A program made the position numbers and the translations under genes. From assembly GCA_030593425.1 (NCBI GenBank), contig JAUVHF010000002.1:1-24943 (forward strand): DNA of 24,943 nucleotides, written 5' to 3'. Source of the stretch: Anaerolineales bacterium. Its GTDB lineage: Bacteria; Chloroflexota; Anaerolineae; UBA7937. Below are positions 15,806 to 22,000 of this stretch, piece after piece. The notes beneath the pieces are model-generated. The model was given only the letters and a program-made list of their open reading frames with translations, did not search any database and had not been told where the DNA came from. Numbering within the stretch: position 1 is the first letter of the stretch; each line of letters opens with the position of its first letter.

Positions 15806-17196
15806 CACTTTCCTCCCAACTTAGCCACTATCTCTTCCATCTTCATCCCTCGGGAGCCCTTGATGAGGATGAGGTCACCGGAAGCGATGAGACGCCGCAA
15901 GACCTTCACCGCCTCTTGGTTGTTCTCCACGGCGAAGAGATCATCTTCATCCATGCCCAGAGCCTGGGCTTCTTCGGCGATGATGCAGCCTCTGGGTCCC
16001 ACGGTTACCAATTTGTCCACCGTCTCGGCGGCGCGCCTTCCCACCAGCCGATGCCCTCTCTCTTCGTAACTCTCTAGTTCCAGCATATCCCCCAGAACAG
16101 CGATCTTCCTCCCCTCTAGGTCGGAGAGGAGGTTTAAGGCTGCTAGGGTGGAGGCGGGACTAGCGTTGTAGGTATCGTCTATGATGGTCGAACCCTTGAG
16201 CCCCGGGACGGCGATGAGACGGAGTTGGGCGGCGATATCTTGGAGCCCGGCGACGATCTGGTCCCAGGGTTCTCCCTCCACCAGGCCCACCGCCGCCGCA
16301 GCCAGAGCGGCATGGACGCTATGCCGGCCCAAAAGGGGGGCCCTCACATGGAGGGTTTCCTCACCATGATGGAGGCGGAAGCGCACCCCCTGCAATCCTC
16401 GACTCTCGATGTCGGAAGCCCAAAGATCACAATCGGGGCTCAAGCCGTAGAAGAAGACCTTAGCCTCCGTTTTTTGGGCCATGGCTTTGACCCGGGGGTC
16501 GTCGCCGTTGAGGATCGCTACTCCGTTCGAGGGGAGAGCCTCCACCAGTTCGGCCTTGGCCTGAGCGATGCGGGCTAAGGTTTTGAGCCTCTCTAGATGG
16601 GAGTGGCTCACGTTGGTGATTACCCCCACTTGAGGCTGGGAGATCTCGGCCAGCAGGGCTATCTCCCCCAGGTCATACATCCCCATCTCCAAGACCACCT
16701 TCTGGCAACTCTCATCTAGGTTGAGCAGGGTGAGGGGCAGGCCGATTTCATTGTTGTAATTGGCTTCGCTCTTCAAAGTAGGGAAGGCTTTCCTCAAGAC
16801 CGACCAGATCGTTTCTTTGGTAGTGGTCTTGCCCATGCTGCCGGTCACCCCTATCACTCGAAGGTCAAACCTCCTCCGCCAGTAGGCGGCCAGATCCTGG
16901 AGGGCGCGCAGGCTATCTTCCACTAGGAGGCAGAAAGGCTCCGGCGAGGAGGGGAGGGAAGAGGCGTCTTTAGTAACCGGGTAGCCCTCTATCTCCCTTT
17001 CCACTAGAGCCGCCAGCGCCCCTCGTTCGAAGGCGTCCTTCACGTAGTCATGACCATCCCCATCTTCTCCCCGCAAGGCTACGAAGAGGCTACCCTCCTC
17101 TGCTAGACGGGAATCGACGACCCCGTTCTTAAAAGCCAAGGGATGCTCTAGTTTTTTTCCTGTTATCCCTTCCCAAAGATCACCTAGGGTAAACAT
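15805..17196 (-). CDS. murF: UDP-MurNAc-tripeptide--D-alanyl-D-alanine ligase
   Basis: MurF adds D-Ala-D-Ala to the UDP-MurNAc-tripeptide, completing the soluble precursor. The 463 residues have the MurE/MurF-type N-terminal domain (DSRLAEEGSLFVALRGEDGDGHDYV), the P-loop GVTGSMGKTTTKE (117-129), and SEANYNNEIGLPLTLLNL with VLEMGMYDLGEIALLA, which are specific for MurF rather than MurE. VITNVSHSHLERL and the C-terminal DDTYNASPASTLAALNLL follow. It starts 12 bp after ftsI. The place between ftsI and murF where murE normally lies is empty, so the enzyme adding the third amino acid must be encoded elsewhere. Confidence 0.96.
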   Translation of the reverse strand: MFTLGDLWEGITGKKLEHPLAFKNGVVDSRLAEEGSLFVALRGEDGDGHDYVKDAFERGALAALVEREIEGYPVTKDASSLPSSPEPFCLLVEDSLRALQDLAAYWRRRFDLRVIGVTGSMGKTTTKETIWSVLRKAFPTLKSEANYNNEIGLPLTLLNLDESCQKVVLEMGMYDLGEIALLAEISQPQVGVITNVSHSHLERLKTLARIAQAKAELVEALPSNGVAILNGDDPRVKAMAQKTEAKVFFYGLSPDCDLWASDIESRGLQGVRFRLHHGEETLHVRAPLLGRHSVHAALAAAAVGLVEGEPWDQIVAGLQDIAAQLRLIAVPGLKGSTIIDDTYNASPASTLAALNLLSDLEGRKIAVLGDMLELESYEERGHRLVGRRAAETVDKLVTVGPRGCIIAEEAQALGMDEDDLFAVENNQEAVKVLRRLIASGDLILIKGSRGMKMEEIVAKLGGK

Positions 17197-17208
17197 TCTC
17201 TTTACGAT

Positions 17209-18918
17209 CTACTCTTTCGCTAATCGCACCTCATCAGGTGGGATGCCCAGATAGTCGAATAGTTGTTGGGCCAGGCTCTTGAAGATGGGGGCGGCGACCA
17301 CAGCCCCCCAAGGCGCGGCCTGGGGCTTATCTATCTTCACCAGGATGATGAAGCGGGGGTCGTCAGCCGGGGCCCAGCCCACTACGGAAGCGATGGTCCA
17401 GGTGGGGTCATAGCCGCCGGGTATAGGGATCTGGGCTGTGCCCGTTTTGGCGGCGAGGGAATAACCCTCCACATAGGCTAACTCCGCCACTCCCCTCTTT
17501 ACCCCCTCTACTAATATCTGGGTGAGTTGTCTGGCTGTCTCCGGGGAGATCACCCGGCGCCGCACCACGGGCTCTATTTCCACCACGCTGTCCTCTCTTA
17601 TGATCCGTTGCACGATATAGGGTTTCATCAAGAGCCCCCCGTTGGCTATAGCGGCCATAGCGTTTATCATCTGCAGGGGGGTGACGCTAATCCCCTGGCC
17701 GAAAGAGTTGGTCCCTAGGTCGGACTCATGCCATTGGGCGTCCCCGGGGGTCTTGACGATGCCCGATACCTCGCCCGCCAGATCGACACCGGTAGGCTCA
17801 CCGAAGCCAAACCTTCGCACATAGCGGTAGAATTTCTCGGCTCCGAGCCTGGTGCTCATCGTGGCCGCTCCCACGTTGAGGGAGTATCTCAAAAGTTCAG
17901 ATACCGTGGTTTCACCCCGGGCCCCCCAGTCCCAGTTGGCTATCACTTGCCCCCCCACCAGGATAGAACCGGTGTCGTTATATGTGGTCTCCGGCGTCAC
18001 CTTGCCGGTATCTAGAGCCGCGCCGATGGTCACCGGCTTAAAGACCGAGCCTGGCTCATGGACCTCGCTTATGGCGGGGTTGACGAAAAGTTCCTCCGAG
18101 GTTTCAAAGAAACGGTTGGGATCGTAGCGGGGGTAACTAGCCATGGCCAGGATAGCCCCGGTCCAGGGATCCATGACGATGATGGTGCCCCCCTGAGCGC
18201 CGTATTCCTCGATAGCCTTCTCTAAATCCTCTTCTACCAGGCCTTGAATAGTACGATCCAAAGTGAGAACCAGGGTGGGGCCCTCCTGGGCAGGAACGTA
18301 ACTGCCGTAGCCGGCGATCATCTGTAGCCCGGAAGGGTCTCTTTCCCCCCCTCTCGACCCCGGCTCGCCTTGCAAGATGTCGTCGTAGTACTCCTCTAGG
18401 CCGTAGAAACCGTCGCCCTCAGCCCCCACAAAACCCAAAAGGTGACAGGCCAACTCCTTCTCAGGATGGATGCGCTGAGGCAGAGGGATGGCTCCCACGC
18501 CAGGGAGGCCCCGGGAGGCTATCTTCTCCCCCACATTCAGGGGTATCTGTTTGGCCAGGGTCACGCTCAGATCTTCTCGGTCAAGAAGTGCCCAGAGGGT
18601 CTCGGGTGGTCTCTCGAGAAGAGGAGCGAGTTGCTCCGCTGTCCAACGGGGGTCAAGAACGTCTCTGGGGGTGGCGAAGATCTCGTACTGGAAGATATCG
18701 GTGGCCAGAAGCGAGCCTGTCCGATCCAAAATCGCCCCTCGTTGCGGAGGGATGACCCTGGTTTGATAGTGTTCCAGTTCGGCCAACTCCAAGAGTTCTT
18801 GGCGACGCACCACCTGCCAGTAGATGATGCGCCCCACGAGGATGAGGGAGAAGGCGAAGAAGACGGCTGCAAGGACAACTAACCGCCTATGAGATCGCTG
18901 GCGTAACTCCGAGGTCAT
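17209..18918 (-). CDS. ftsI: Septal peptidoglycan transpeptidase FtsI (class B PBP)
   Basis: FtsI (PBP3/PBP2b-like) cross-links peptidoglycan at the septum together with FtsW. The 569 residues comprise a short cytoplasmic tail, one membrane helix (about 13-33), the class B dimerisation domain (RGAILDRTGSLLATDIF, 60-76), and the transpeptidase domain. All three penicillin-binding motifs are present: SVFK (S291, K294), SLN (346-348) and KTGT (491-494). There is no PASTA domain at the C-terminus, which ends after a short helix. It overlaps the end of ftsL by 32 bp. Confidence 0.96.
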   Translation of the reverse strand: MTSELRQRSHRRLVVLAAVFFAFSLILVGRIIYWQVVRRQELLELAELEHYQTRVIPPQRGAILDRTGSLLATDIFQYEIFATPRDVLDPRWTAEQLAPLLERPPETLWALLDREDLSVTLAKQIPLNVGEKIASRGLPGVGAIPLPQRIHPEKELACHLLGFVGAEGDGFYGLEEYYDDILQGEPGSRGGERDPSGLQMIAGYGSYVPAQEGPTLVLTLDRTIQGLVEEDLEKAIEEYGAQGGTIIVMDPWTGAILAMASYPRYDPNRFFETSEELFVNPAISEVHEPGSVFKPVTIGAALDTGKVTPETTYNDTGSILVGGQVIANWDWGARGETTVSELLRYSLNVGAATMSTRLGAEKFYRYVRRFGFGEPTGVDLAGEVSGIVKTPGDAQWHESDLGTNSFGQGISVTPLQMINAMAAIANGGLLMKPYIVQRIIREDSVVEIEPVVRRRVISPETARQLTQILVEGVKRGVAELAYVEGYSLAAKTGTAQIPIPGGYDPTWTIASVVGWAPADDPRFIILVKIDKPQAAPWGAVVAAPIFKSLAQQLFDYLGIPPDEVRLAKE

Positions 18919-19441
18919 CTCTCTTTATCTCCACTTCATTTTCGTTCCCGACGCTCTCTATGATCGCCTCTGCGGTTCCTTCGCTCTTCGCTTGTCCGAA
19001 GAGAAGAACCCGAAGGAAAGAGAGAACTCTCCCCCAGAGGTCATCCCCCGTCGGTGATAGGAGATCGTCTTCCTTGATGGGGGCCGAAGAGATCTCGCTT
19101 TCTTGGGAAGAGAAATATAGATATTCCGCCTTTTGAGGTGGTCCCAAACCTAGAAGGCGGGCTCTCTCACGGATGCGAGAGAGGTTTTCCAATTCTGCTA
19201 TCCGGTAGCGGACCTCCGCACTCTCCCGCCGCAGGTGCTCCCGCTCAGAGACCAACCGCTGAAGCCGCAGGGCGGTAGTCGTAGCCTCGCTGGCTTGCGT
19301 AAGGTAGAACCAACCTATTAGGCTAGCCAGGATGAAGAGAACCGCTAGCAAGCCGATGGTTTTCCCTCTAAGTTGAAACCGCTTTCTCTCTTGCCTAGGG
19401 TGAGTCTGGGCGATATAGGAGATAGGCCTATTAATCGACAC
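18887..19441 (-). CDS. ftsL: FtsL/DivIC-like cell division protein with an extended C-terminus
   Basis: FtsL is a bitopic coiled-coil protein that bridges FtsQ and FtsWI. The protein has a basic cytoplasmic tail, one membrane helix (GLLAVLFILASLIGWFYL), then a coiled coil rich in L/R/E (LRLQRLVSEREHLRRESAEV and RYRIAELENLSRIRERARLL). The position between rsmH and ftsI fits. I chose GTG 19441 (184 residues), overlapping the rsmH stop by 11 bp. The open frame continues to an ATG at 19561, but that start would overlap rsmH by 131 bp. After the usual FtsL end there are about 80 extra residues with an acidic stretch and a hydrophobic/amphipathic segment (DLWGRVLSFLRVLLFG). The start codon is uncertain. 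Confidence 0.82.
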   Translation of the reverse strand: MSINRPISYIAQTHPRQERKRFQLRGKTIGLLAVLFILASLIGWFYLTQASEATTTALRLQRLVSEREHLRRESAEVRYRIAELENLSRIRERARLLGLGPPQKAEYLYFSSQESEISSAPIKEDDLLSPTGDDLWGRVLSFLRVLLFGQAKSEGTAEAIIESVGNENEVEIKRDDLGVTPAIS

Positions 19442-20381
19442 TTTGAAGTCGGGCCGCGATTCTAAGCCTGCCGCTCCGGCTGCGAGGGTTCCTTTCGACC
19501 TCCTCTGGGGTGGGTCGGATAGGTTTCTTAGCGATGACCTGGAGGCTTCGGCGATGGCCACATCTGCAGACCGGGACCTCCGGAGGGCAGAGACAGTCCC
19601 TCGATTCCCGCTGCATGAACTCTTTGACGATTCGATCCTCTAAAGAATGAAAGGAGATGACCGCCAGCCGTCCCCCCACGGCCAATATCTCCACCGCCTG
19701 GGGCAGGGCCTCTTCCAGGGCGGTCAATTCATCATTTACAGTGATGCGCAGGGCCAGAAAGGTCTTGGTAGCGGGGTGAAGTCTGCGGCGTCGCCCCACC
19801 ACCTGGGCCACTATGCCAGCCAGTTCTCGAGTGCTTTCGATGGGCCGATGGAGTGTTATGGCTCGGGCGATCGATCTCGCTTTTGGCTCCTGGCCACACC
19901 GCTTGAGGAGGCTAGCCAACTCCTCCTGGGAGAGCCGGTTCACTAGATCTGCGGCCGTCAACTTCTGCCTGGGAGAGAAGCGCATATCCAAAGGGCCATC
20001 CCGGAGGAAAGAGAACCCTCGCTCTGGTCGATCCAGTTGTAGAAAGGATACACCCAAATCGAGCAGGATCCCGTCCACCGGGCGTGAAAGATGCTCCTTT
20101 GCCACTCTTTTCAGATCTCGGAAATCAGCCTCCACAAGTAGAGCCCTTTCTCCAAAGGGATCCAGAGTCCTTTGGGCTACCCTTAACGACTCTGGATCCA
20201 GGTCGATGCCTAGAAGCATGCCCTTCGGGGCGGATCGAGAGAGGATGCCAGCGGCATGTCCTCCAGCCCCTACTGTACAGTCGATATACCGTCCGCCGGG
20301 CTTTACTTGAAGTCCGGATAGGACCTCTTGGTAGAGGACGGGAAAGTGCTGGCTAGATGCCCAGGTCGGCCAGTTGCTCAG
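19431..20381 (-). CDS. rsmH: 16S rRNA (cytosine-N4) methyltransferase RsmH, probable CTG start
   Basis: RsmH (MraW) methylates N4 of C1402 in 16S rRNA using S-adenosylmethionine. Hand translation upstream of the first ATG (20219) reveals the conserved family N-terminus in frame: HFPVLYQEVLSGL and the SAM loop DCTVGAGGHAAGIL. These residues are essential, so the true start must be upstream of them. The frame is closed by a TGA at 20417-20415, and no ATG, GTG or TTG lies between that stop and the conserved block. CTG 20381 is the best near-cognate candidate, preceded by AGGGAG at 9 nt. It gives 316 residues, the normal family length, and a 29-bp overlap with mraZ. Later motifs include LLDLGVSFLQLDRPERGFSF, LALRITVNDELTALEEAL and ISFHSLEDRIVKEF. 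A sequencing error or frameshift is the alternative explanation. Confidence 0.9.
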   Translation of the reverse strand: MSNWPTWASSQHFPVLYQEVLSGLQVKPGGRYIDCTVGAGGHAAGILSRSAPKGMLLGIDLDPESLRVAQRTLDPFGERALLVEADFRDLKRVAKEHLSRPVDGILLDLGVSFLQLDRPERGFSFLRDGPLDMRFSPRQKLTAADLVNRLSQEELASLLKRCGQEPKARSIARAITLHRPIESTRELAGIVAQVVGRRRRLHPATKTFLALRITVNDELTALEEALPQAVEILAVGGRLAVISFHSLEDRIVKEFMQRESRDCLCPPEVPVCRCGHRRSLQVIAKKPIRPTPEEVERNPRSRSGRLRIAARLQSVD

Positions 20382-20784
20382 CGATGATGTCTCCCTCTTC
20401 TTCGACCTTCTTCCTCACCTCCTCCCAGCGGATAGGGTTCCAGATCTCGAGACGGGCATATAAGCCGATGACTACGCTCTCGTTGTCGATGCCCGCATAT
20501 TTCCGCAGATATTGAGGTAGAAGGATCCGTCCCTGCCTGTCCAGTTCGCAATGGATAGCCCCAGAGTAGATGAGACGGGTAAAGGTCCGGGCATCCCTCT
20601 GGGTGATGGGGAGGCCGTTGATCCTCTCGGCCAATTTGTCCCACTCGGGGAGGGGGTAAACGAGGAGGCAGCGATCCAGGCCTCGAGTGACCACCATCCC
20701 CGGGGCCAACTCGGCGCGAAATCTGGCCGGGATGGTGAGCCGCCCCTTGCTATCTATAGTATGGGAGTATTCGCCTAAGAACAT
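20353..20784 (-). CDS. mraZ: Transcriptional regulator MraZ
   Basis: MraZ is a DNA-binding AbrB-like protein that binds its own promoter and represses the dcw operon. The 143 residues show the typical tandem SpoVT-AbrB layout: MFLGEYSHTIDSKGRLTIPARFR in the first half and AIHCELDRQGRILLPQYLRKYAGI in the second. Length is standard. It is the first gene of the dcw operon, about 85 nt after the predicted start point and downstream of four phased MraZ boxes. The ATG lies inside a 14-bp palindrome and has only a weak, distant GGGGA ribosome-binding site, so translation may be modest. Its last 29 bp overlap the predicted rsmH start. Confidence 0.97.
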   Translation of the reverse strand: MFLGEYSHTIDSKGRLTIPARFRAELAPGMVVTRGLDRCLLVYPLPEWDKLAERINGLPITQRDARTFTRLIYSGAIHCELDRQGRILLPQYLRKYAGIDNESVVIGLYARLEIWNPIRWEEVRKKVEEEGDIIAEQLADLGI

Positions 20785-20791
20785 ATGTTCT
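20778..20791. repeat. 14-bp palindrome spanning the mraZ start codon
   Basis: AGAACATATGTTCT is a perfect palindrome, and the mraZ ATG (20784-20782) lies at its centre. It could be an operator or a weak structure that hides the start codon. Being short and AT-rich, it could also be chance. Confidence 0.5.
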
Positions 20792-20807
20792 AAGATTCCC
20801 CACGTGA

Positions 20808-20822
20808 CCCCTCTTCGAGGGG
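20808..20822. other. Small GC-rich hairpin in the mraZ leader
   Basis: CCCCTC / GAGGGG, a 6-bp perfect stem with a 3-nt loop, lies about 25 nt before the mraZ start codon. No T-run follows, so it is not a terminator. It may affect ribosome access or RNA stability. Confidence 0.45.
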
Positions 20823-20839
20823 CCTACATGTCTCGTGTC

Positions 20840-20874
20840 TCCCACTTTTCCCCATTTTATGCCAAAATTCCCCA
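20840..20874 (-). promoter_or_regulatory. Array of four 10-bp-phased MraZ boxes
   Basis: On the minus strand TGGGG, TGGCA, TGGGG and TGGGA start at 20874, 20864, 20854 and 20844, each separated by exactly 5 nt. This matches the known MraZ target of TGGGN repeats with 5-bp spacers. The array begins 2 bp downstream of the -10 box and covers the predicted start point, so MraZ binding should block the operon promoter. Confidence 0.88.
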
Positions 20875-20876
20875 CC

Positions 20877-20905
20877 ATTATACACCACTTTACCCCCTCT
20901 GACAA
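20877..20905 (-). promoter_or_regulatory. Promoter of the dcw operon
   Basis: On the minus strand TTGTCA (20905-20900, 5 of 6 for -35) is followed after exactly 17 nt by a perfect TATAAT (20882-20877), with TG one base before the -10 motif. The start is predicted near 20870. No other convincing promoter is seen in the short gaps further down the operon. Confidence 0.87.
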
Positions 20906-20926
20906 TACCTCCAGGGTACTATGGGC

Positions 20927-20966
20927 GAAATTTTAAGGTTTTGGAGGAAATTTTAAGGTTTCGGAG
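20927..20966. repeat. Tandem 20-bp repeat upstream of the dcw promoter
   Basis: Two adjacent 20-bp copies (20927-20946 and 20947-20966) differ at a single base; the first reads GAAATTTTAAGGTTTTGGAG. Each contains AATTTTAAGGTT, the arm of the palindrome upstream of nrdR. The 20-bp period places the two cores on the same face of the helix. The nearer core is centred about 65 bp before the predicted mraZ start, a classic activator distance. Confidence 0.82.
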
Positions 20967-20986
20967 ATCATTGTGCGAGCCTAGAA

Positions 20987-21146
20987 CGGTGGGAGCAAGG
21001 GGTGTCCCACCGCCGGGACGGCGCGAAAGTGGTGGGGGACCTTTTCCCTTTGCTAGGGAGGAGGGCTAGCGAGAAGCCTTGCTGTAGATGGTTATCTATC
21101 CCAGACTCGCGAGTCTGTCCTTGCACCAGAAGGCCCTAAGACAGAC
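20987..21146. other. Hairpin-rich intergenic segment, possible structured RNA
   Basis: This is the larger part of the only stretch of more than 300 bp without a gene (20785-21173). It holds a run of potential stems: an 8-bp perfect stem (20987-20994 with 21005-21012), GCCG/CGGC (21012-21022), GGGA/TCCC (21036-21048), GCTAG/CTAGC (21052-21070), TAGAT-GGTT-ATCTA (21085-21098), the 16-bp palindrome CAGACTCGCGAGTCTG (21102-21117), and GTCTGTC/GACAGAC (21113-21119 with 21140-21146). The last two compete for the same bases. I see no protein-coding frame and recognise no RNA family. The strand is unknown. It could be an RNA gene, the 3' leader/terminator zone of cbiO, or operator DNA. Confidence 0.4.
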
Positions 21147-21173
21147 CTTCGGTAGGAAGCCGGGTCCCGCTCC

Positions 21174-21998
21174 TCACTCGTGGGGGTGGATATGGCGCTC
21201 GGGGTGGCGATGAGGGTGAGCGTGCTCCAGGCGCTCGTGGCGATGGCGATGTTCGTGGGTGAGGTTGCAGCGGAGGAGCAGTTCTCGGTCGGAGAGGATC
21301 TCTTGGCGGGTACCTTGGGCAATCAACCGGTTCTCCTCGCTGAGGACGTAGATCCGGTCGGCGATGAGATCCACCGCGTCCAGGTCATGGGTGGCGGTGA
21401 TGACTGTGTGGCCCACCTCGTTAAGTTGGCAGATGAAATCGAGGAACCAACTCTCGGTGCGGGGGTCGAGGCCAGCCGTGGGCTCGTCGAGGAGCCAGAC
21501 CTCCGGATGCAGGGAGAGGATAGAGGCTATGGCTACCTTCTTCTTCTCCCCCTCACTCAGGCGGTGGGGGGCTCGATCCCGCAGGCTCTCTATCCTCAAG
21601 AGTCGCAACGCCTCTTCCACCCGGCTAACCACCTCTTCTTGATCTAGACCTAGTTGTAGGGGGGCGAAGGCCACCTCATCCCAGACGGTAGGGGAGAAGA
21701 GTTGGACGTCGGGGTCCTGAAAGAGGAGGCCTACCTTTCGCCGGAAGGAGAAAGCGAACGATTCGTCTTTGAAAGCCTCCTCGGTCAGGGCGTTGCCGAA
21801 GGCTCGCACCTGACCGAGGGCGGGAAAATACAGCCCGGCCAGGATCATGAGCAGGGTGCTTTTCCCAGAGCCGTTGGCTCCCAGCAGGGCTATTTTCTCC
21901 CTTGCAGCCACGGCCAGGCTCACCTCACGTAGAGCGGTGACCTTCCCATCGTAGGTGAAACTCACCCTTTCCAATTCGAAGATCGGTTCTTTTCGCAT
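21174..21998 (-). CDS. cbiO: Nickel/cobalt ECF transporter ATPase with histidine-rich tail
   Basis: CbiO/NikO is the ATPase of an energy-coupling-factor transporter for Ni2+ or Co2+. The 274 residues show Walker A GANGSGKST (40-48), the Q-loop LLFQDPDVQLFSPTVWDEV typical of ECF ATPases, signature LSEGEKKKVAIASIL, Walker B VWLLDEPTAGLDP, and the switch histidine in TATHDLD. The last 28 residues contain 11 histidines (THEHRHRHERLEHAHPHRHP and onward), a likely metal-binding tail. I chose ATG 21998, 2 bp after the cbiQ stop; an upstream start at 22055 would overlap cbiQ. It is the last gene of the island. No clear terminator follows. Confidence 0.95.
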   Translation of the reverse strand: MRKEPIFELERVSFTYDGKVTALREVSLAVAAREKIALLGANGSGKSTLLMILAGLYFPALGQVRAFGNALTEEAFKDESFAFSFRRKVGLLFQDPDVQLFSPTVWDEVAFAPLQLGLDQEEVVSRVEEALRLLRIESLRDRAPHRLSEGEKKKVAIASILSLHPEVWLLDEPTAGLDPRTESWFLDFICQLNEVGHTVITATHDLDAVDLIADRIYVLSEENRLIAQGTRQEILSDRELLLRCNLTHEHRHRHERLEHAHPHRHPERHIHPHE

Positions 21999-22000
21999 CT

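Noticed and set aside
19442..19561. Longer FtsL starting at ATG 19561
   Set aside because: It would overlap the conserved C-terminal end of rsmH by 131 bp, and the added residues look like an out-of-frame rsmH shadow.
20987..21146. RNase P RNA, tmRNA, SRP RNA or 6S RNA in the cbiO-mraZ gap
   Set aside because: Short stretches such as GGGAGCAAGG recall RNase P, but its universal GAGGAAAGUCC core is absent. There is no tRNA-like end with a T-loop for tmRNA and no SRP GGAAG-type tetraloop helix. I therefore left the segment unnamed.
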